A stretch of 64,000 nucleotides of DNA from VXYL01 sp965200375. GTDB lineage: Bacteria > Pseudomonadota > Gammaproteobacteria > Pseudomonadales > Azotimanducaceae. A program made the translations under genes and the position numbers. The notes beneath the pieces were generated by a model. That model searched no databases and had not been told where the DNA came from. It saw only the letters and a program-made list of their open reading frames with translations. Shown here in pieces: positions 59,938 through 64,000 of this stretch (the first letter of the stretch is position 1; the number at the start of each line of letters is the position of its first letter). The stretch is taken from assembly GCA_965200375.1 (NCBI GenBank), contig OZ241353.1:1364001-1428000 (forward strand), given 5' to 3'.

Positions 59938-61223
59938 CTACCCGCCTCCTCGCCCGAACCCAGGCCAGTCCGCTCGCGCCTCCACGCTGCAGCGCACCCA
60001 ATGGCCGTCCACCTGATAGGTCGGCGGCGGTTGTTGGTTGGCGCGCAGTTCGCGGCGCACGAGGGGGATGCCTAGGCCGTAGCGCTGCACCAGGCCGGTC
60101 ACGCGCATGGCTTCGGCGAGGTTGGGATTGCGGTACGCGAGCAGGCCGGGCTGGCCGAAGTTCTCCGGCGTGACGTCGCCGTAGGCGCCGCCCGGGTTGA
60201 TGATCTCGATGTGCCGGTCGAACCAGTAGACCTGTATCGGGCTGTTGCCGCCCTCGTAGCTGCGGTGCATCACGGCGTTGCGCACCAGCTCCTGCAGCGC
60301 CGGCAGCGGATAGGTGGCGCGGCGCACTTCGGTGCGCGCTTCGCCCACGGCCACGGCGGTGCGCACGTGGGCGCGCAGGATCGTGTCGAGGGTGGCCATG
60401 GCCTCGCCCAAGGGGGCGTCGATGCGGGCGCTGTCGAGGATCGGATCGCCGCGTTCTTCCCCGGCAATGCGCAGGAACTGCACGTAGGCGCCGGGCAGGA
60501 AGTCTGTTGGCGTCTTGCCGAGCACCAACATGCCGAGCACCGTGGGCGTGGGGTCGTCGGCGCTTGAGATCATCTTGGTGGCGGCGAGGCGCTCCTGAAC
60601 CGTGCGGTCGTTCCTGGCCAGCACGTCGGCGCTGAACGCTTCCGGCAGATAGAGGAACTCGAAGCGCCGCAGGTCCAAGTCGTCCAGCGTGGCGGCGCGG
60701 ATGGGATAGGCGTCGAACGGCGCGTCGCCGTAGCGGCGTTTCTCGTTGAGGTTGCGTTCGTCCTGGGCGCTGGCGACGGCACGGCGCGGGCAACGCGGGT
60801 CCAGATACGGCCTCGGCAGCGCACCGGGGGCGAATCGGCAGGCGCCACGGTGACCACCGCCACGTCCTTGCCGCCGAAGGCGTGCTTGTGGACGGTCATG
60901 GTCGGCAGAGGCAGGATGTTGCCGTCGGTCTTGCAGTGCGCGAGTTTGAGCAGCAGGGCGTCGTTTACCTCAAGGCCCGTGGGCGTGCCGTCGTCCCGGG
61001 CGCCCACGAAGATCACGCCAGCGCGACGGTGGTTCGGCAGGTCGTTAGCGAACGCGCAGATCGCCTGTCTTACGGCGTTCGGCGCTTCGCCGTCGAAGGT
61101 CTCCTTGCGCTCGACGAGGTTGGATTCGACGTCGGCGAGCATCGCCGCCAGTTGCGCCTTCGTATAGGGTTCATGCGCAGCGACGGCGAATCGCGACGGG
61201 TTGGCGCTCGGCGCACGGGACAT
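59938..61223 (-). pseudogene. Frameshifted AlbA_2/RecG-like gene
   Basis: The 5' part (from ATG 61223) encodes an AlbA_2 domain (NLVERKETFDGEAPNAVRQAI, then FANDLPNHRRAGVIFVGARDDG) up to RIWTRV. The rest of the family (DERNLNEKRRYGDAPFDAYP, then LRRFEFLYLPEAFSADVL, LVRNAVMHRSYEG, INPGGAYGDV) continues in another frame. One missing base near 60790 (GTTGCCC where GTTGGCCC would restore the frame) explains the break. No slippery heptamer for programmed -1 frameshifting is present, so a mutation or sequencing error is likely. The intact protein would be about 428 aa, the size of the AlbA_2 protein inside the BREX operon. It lies upstream of brxA on the same strand. Confidence 0.75.
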
Positions 61224-61273
61224 GGCCCGGCATCATACCGCCGCTGGCGGTTCGCCAAGAAATCACGGTGCTT

Positions 61274-61366
61274 TTAGCGGGACCTACACAGGCGGTCGGT
61301 TGCCGCGGACGCTTCGTCTGGGAAAACCCACGACATGGTGACCGAGCAGTCGAGCACGAACCTCAT
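61274..61366 (-). pseudogene. Truncated VapC-type PIN toxin remnant
   Basis: The 30-codon frame MRFVLDCSVTMSWVFPDEAS and onward is the N-terminal strand-helix of a PIN toxin with its first Asp. It stops shortly after, where sequence similarity to a PIN domain ends. The ATG overlaps the antitoxin remnant stop (TGATG), the usual vapBC arrangement. Confidence 0.6.
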
Positions 61367-61436
61367 CAATACCGGCGCCCCTCCTCGATCATCTGCCGCA
61401 CCGAAAGCTCACTCGGCGGTTGCTGCCAGGGCCGGA
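61366..61436 (-). pseudogene. Truncated VapB-type antitoxin remnant
   Basis: The minus-strand frame ends LRPWQQPPSELSVRQMIEEG then RRY and stop, the typical C-terminus of VapB-like antitoxins (PW-x-P...MIEEGRR). The N-terminal DNA-binding half is missing: the frame runs into the start of the esterase region. Together with the VapC stub it marks an eroded toxin-antitoxin locus. Confidence 0.55.
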
Positions 61437-61498
61437 GTCGTCCACCATGAAGCGGTGCCCCTTCGGATGGGGCCCGGCCACCCCGTTGGAGATCGGAG

Positions 61499-63157
61499 TT
61501 GAGAACATCGAGCGCGATCGCGGGCGCGGCGCTGCTCCTGGCTGGCTGCTCGGATTCTGGGCCGGCGTCCGACATAGGCTACGTGCCGGCCTTGGACCCG
61601 AACGTTGTCGCCACCGCCGCCGGGCTGATGCGAGGCGAGACGGTGGCCGCGGACTTGCGGGTGTTCCGCGGCATTCCCTATGCGGCGGCGCCGGTGGGGG
61701 CGCTGCGCTGGCAGCCGCCGCAGCCGCCGAGCCCCTGGCAGGGCATCCGCGACGTCAAGACGTTCGGCACGCCCTGCTGGCAGCCGCGCATCGAGGGCTT
61801 CTACGATCGTGGCCCGATCGAACGCAGCGAGGACTGCCTGTACCTGAACGTATGGACCAGAAACCGGGAAGGCGACGGCATGCCGGTGATGGTGTGGATC
61901 CACGGCGGCGGCCTGCAGATCGGCCACGGCCACCTGCCCATGTACGACGGCGGGCCGCTCACGGAACGGGGCGTGGTGCTGGTGAGCATCAACTACCGGC
62001 TCGGCGCGCTGGGCTTTCTCGCCCATCCGGCGCTCACCGCCGAATCTCCCCACGGCGCATCCGGCAACTACGGCATCCTCGATCAGATTGCCGCGCTGCG
62101 GTGGGTGCGGGACAACGTCCACGCCTTCGGGGGCGATCCCGGCAACGTCACCGTGTTCGGCGAATCCGCGGGTTCCTGGAGCGTCTGCTACCTGTACGCA
62201 TCGCCGCTGGCGAAGGGGCTGTTCCAGCGCGCCATTGGGCAGTCCGGCGGCTGCTTCTCCCCGCATCCGCTGTTGGCGGCGGATTCCGCCGCCGGGCGGT
62301 CCGGCCATGCGCTGGGCAGCAGCTTGAGCGAGTTGCTCGCGGCGCCGGATTTGGCGGCCCTGCGGGCCGTGCCGGCAGAGACGCTGTACGCGCGGATCGA
62401 GGAGGCGGACTGGCGCCAAGGGGGCGCCATCGTCTACGAAGACGGCCATGTCTTTCCGGACCAGATGGCGACACTGGTGGCGAAAGGCGAGCACAATCGG
62501 GTGCCGGTGCTGCTTGGGTCCACGGCAGACGAGGGCACGACGCTGTTCGCCGACCTGCCGGAACTGGACGCGGAGGGCTGGGCGGCGAACCTCGCGCAGT
62601 TCTCCGCCGAGTACGCGGCGGACTTGCAGGCAGCGTACGCGGAGGATGCCGCGGGCGACGTCCGGCGGGCGCAGCAGCAGTTCCTCTCGGATCGGTACTT
62701 CGCCTGGCAGATGCGCACTTGGGCGCGGGCTCAGGTCGCGCACGGCGATCGGGCCTGGCTCTACTACTTCAACCACGCGCCGGACCTGGGCGGCGACACC
62801 GGCACCTCGCTCGGGGCCTTCCACGCCGCGGAGATACCCTACGTGTTCGGCCATCCGCATCTGGGCTTCGGCGATGGCGGCCAGGCGTTGATGCCGCGTT
62901 CGTCCGACTTCGCGGTCGTACGCTGGATGCTTGGCTACTGGACCAACTTCGCGTGGCGTGGCGACCCGAACGGCGCCGGTCTGCCGAACTGGCCAGCGTA
63001 TGCGGCGGACACGGACCTGGCGCTCGAGATCGCCGCCCGGCCCCGCACGGTAGCCAACCTGCGCAAGAACAAGCTCGATGCCCTGGACCGCGTCCGCGCC
63101 GCCCAGGAGCGAAGCCCGCCCGCTGCCGAGGCCGCTGATCCAACCGAGGAGAGTTGA
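61499..63157 (+). CDS. Type-B carboxylesterase, predicted lipoprotein
   Basis: This 552-aa protein begins with a lipoprotein signal (SAIAGAALLLAGCSDS, lipobox LAGC). Diagnostic carboxylesterase-B motifs follow: FRGIPYAAAPVGALRW, SEDCLYLNVW, the oxyanion-hole HGGG in WIHGGGLQ, and the nucleophile elbow GESAGS (FGESAGSWS). A later GSTADEG gives the acidic member and FGHPHLG lies in the His region. It hydrolyses carboxylic esters, probably anchored in a membrane facing the periplasm. Start TTG 61499 has GGAG upstream. It is coupled to the following enoyl-CoA hydratase. Confidence 0.88.
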   Translation: MRTSSAIAGAALLLAGCSDSGPASDIGYVPALDPNVVATAAGLMRGETVAADLRVFRGIPYAAAPVGALRWQPPQPPSPWQGIRDVKTFGTPCWQPRIEGFYDRGPIERSEDCLYLNVWTRNREGDGMPVMVWIHGGGLQIGHGHLPMYDGGPLTERGVVLVSINYRLGALGFLAHPALTAESPHGASGNYGILDQIAALRWVRDNVHAFGGDPGNVTVFGESAGSWSVCYLYASPLAKGLFQRAIGQSGGCFSPHPLLAADSAAGRSGHALGSSLSELLAAPDLAALRAVPAETLYARIEEADWRQGGAIVYEDGHVFPDQMATLVAKGEHNRVPVLLGSTADEGTTLFADLPELDAEGWAANLAQFSAEYAADLQAAYAEDAAGDVRRAQQQFLSDRYFAWQMRTWARAQVAHGDRAWLYYFNHAPDLGGDTGTSLGAFHAAEIPYVFGHPHLGFGDGGQALMPRSSDFAVVRWMLGYWTNFAWRGDPNGAGLPNWPAYAADTDLALEIAARPRTVANLRKNKLDALDRVRAAQERSPPAAEAADPTEES

Positions 63158-63159
63158 CC

Positions 63160-63981
63160 GTGTCCATCAGCCCATCGTCCACCGACGAGCTGCTTGTCGA
63201 GCAGCGCGATCGCATCGCCATCCTCACGCTCAATCGCCCGGAACGCCTGAACGCCATCAGCGGGCCGATGCTTGCGGAGCTCTCCGCCAAGCTGGTGGAG
63301 GCGGACAAGCACCCGGACGTCCGCTGCATCGTCTTGACCGGCGCCGGGCGCGGCTTCTGCGCCGGCCTGGACCTGGTGGCCGTGAACGAAGGCGGCATCG
63401 GCAGTCGCAGCCAACGCCAGGGCGACAATCGGCCCCGGCGCCTGTTCGATCTGCGGGACGCGCCCATCAACGTGATGTGGAAGCTCGACACGCCGGTGGT
63501 GTGCGCCGTGAACGGTGCGGCCGCCGGCTACGGCATGGATCTGACGCTGCTGGCGGACATCCGCATCGCTGCCGAGTCGGCGAAGATGGCCGCGGTTACC
63601 GCCAAGCGCAACGTCGTGCCGGAGAGCGGCGGCACCTGGCTGCTGCCCCGGCTCATCGGCTGGGCCAAGGCCGCCGAGCTGTACTACCGGGCTCGGACCA
63701 TCGACGCCCAGGAGTGTCTGGCCATCGGCCTGGTGAACGCCGTGGTGGCGAACGACGAGCTGATGCCCACGGCGTTGCAGTGGGCGCAGGAGATCGCCGA
63801 CAACGCGCCGATGGCGGTGCAGACCACCAAGCGCATGATGCGCATGGGGCTGGAGGAGTCCTACGACACCGCCGTGGACCACCTGATGGTGCATCTGAAC
63901 GGGATGTTCCAAAGCGAGGACTTCGAGGAAGGCGTGCGGGCGTTCCTGGAACGGCGCAAGCCCAACTTCAGCGGCCGCTAG
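63160..63981 (+). CDS. Enoyl-CoA hydratase/isomerase family protein
   Basis: This 273-aa crotonase-fold protein has LNRPERLNAIS, the CoA/oxyanion motif LTGAGRGFCAGLDL, VNGAAAGYGMDLTLLADIRIA and the catalytic-region GTWLLPRLIGWAKAAELYY. It likely acts in beta-oxidation or a related acyl-CoA pathway. The GTG at 63160 is preferred because GGAGAG lies eight bases upstream. A TTG at 63154 overlapping the esterase TGA is too close to that site. The gene ends 19 bp before the window edge. Confidence 0.88.
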   Translation: MSISPSSTDELLVEQRDRIAILTLNRPERLNAISGPMLAELSAKLVEADKHPDVRCIVLTGAGRGFCAGLDLVAVNEGGIGSRSQRQGDNRPRRLFDLRDAPINVMWKLDTPVVCAVNGAAAGYGMDLTLLADIRIAAESAKMAAVTAKRNVVPESGGTWLLPRLIGWAKAAELYYRARTIDAQECLAIGLVNAVVANDELMPTALQWAQEIADNAPMAVQTTKRMMRMGLEESYDTAVDHLMVHLNGMFQSEDFEEGVRAFLERRKPNFSGR

Positions 63982-64000
63982 CGCCGCCAACGTACGGGGA

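Noticed and set aside
59938..61223. Programmed -1 frameshift in the AlbA_2 gene
   Set aside because: The required shift is -1, but no X-XXY-YYZ slippery heptamer is present at the junction. A lost base is simpler.
1..64000. tRNA, rRNA or integrase marking an island boundary
   Set aside because: None was recognised on either strand by eye, so the islands cannot be tied to a tRNA attachment site.

Overview
The window comes from a high-GC Gram-negative bacterium. Two RND efflux systems, a SPOR-domain outer-membrane barrel, a lipobox carboxylesterase and an enoyl-CoA hydratase fit a proteobacterium, probably an environmental gammaproteobacterium, but no rRNA or tRNA is present to fix the taxon. 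There is no integrase, IS transposase gene, tRNA or CRISPR array. Two accessory blocks are separated by ordinary chromosomal genes.

Block 1 (1-12.5 kb) looks like an incomplete lasso-peptide (RiPP) locus. On the minus strand lie a short precursor (6160-6342), an asparagine-synthetase-type macrolactam synthetase (4237-6078), a second precursor with a damaged leader (3913-4062) and a polytopic membrane protein (2143-3882). Both peptides carry the same leader motif and a G-x-A-H-D-N-[I/L]-E segment, as expected for an eight-residue Gly1-Glu8 ring, and both end Y-R-[I/V]-S-N. Convergent to this operon is a translationally coupled sulfotransferase plus HprK-like kinase pair, which are plausible tailoring enzymes. 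Divergent from it is a tandem array of three nearly identical paralogues of the 579-aa membrane protein, which differ mainly in a few short loops. A 159-bp MITE-like element separates copies 2 and 3. The lasso leader peptidase and RRE protein are not in the window.

The middle (12.5-28.6 kb) holds a small conserved hypothetical gene, an RND pump with adaptor, a SPOR/barrel protein, a Gfo/Idh/MocA oxidoreductase, two membrane proteins of unknown function, an F420-type luciferase-like oxidoreductase and a second RND pump with adaptor.

Block 2 (28.7-59.8 kb) is a very large minus-strand type-1-like BREX operon: brxA-like, brxB, brxC, pglX, pglZ and brxL in canonical order. It carries extra defence-type cargo in three slots. 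Between brxC and pglX are an AAA ATPase and a DUF4276/TOPRIM-like protein (PARIS-like). Between pglX and pglZ are a UvrD-like helicase, a DarT-type ADP-ribosyltransferase, an ADP-ribosylglycohydrolase and an AlbA_2 protein. Between pglZ and brxL are VapBC, a 2654-aa protein with two sacsin/HSP90-like ATPase domains and a C-terminal nuclease-like domain, and a SNF2 helicase. The last slot is bounded by about 45-bp direct repeats of the pglZ/brxL junction, so an insertion can be read directly from the DNA. Most genes are coupled by 4-nt ATGA or GTGA overlaps, which suggests one transcription unit. Beyond brxA lie a perfect hairpin, a frameshifted AlbA_2 gene and a remnant vapBC pair.

The right edge (61.5-64 kb) returns to metabolism: a secreted type-B carboxylesterase coupled to an enoyl-CoA hydratase.
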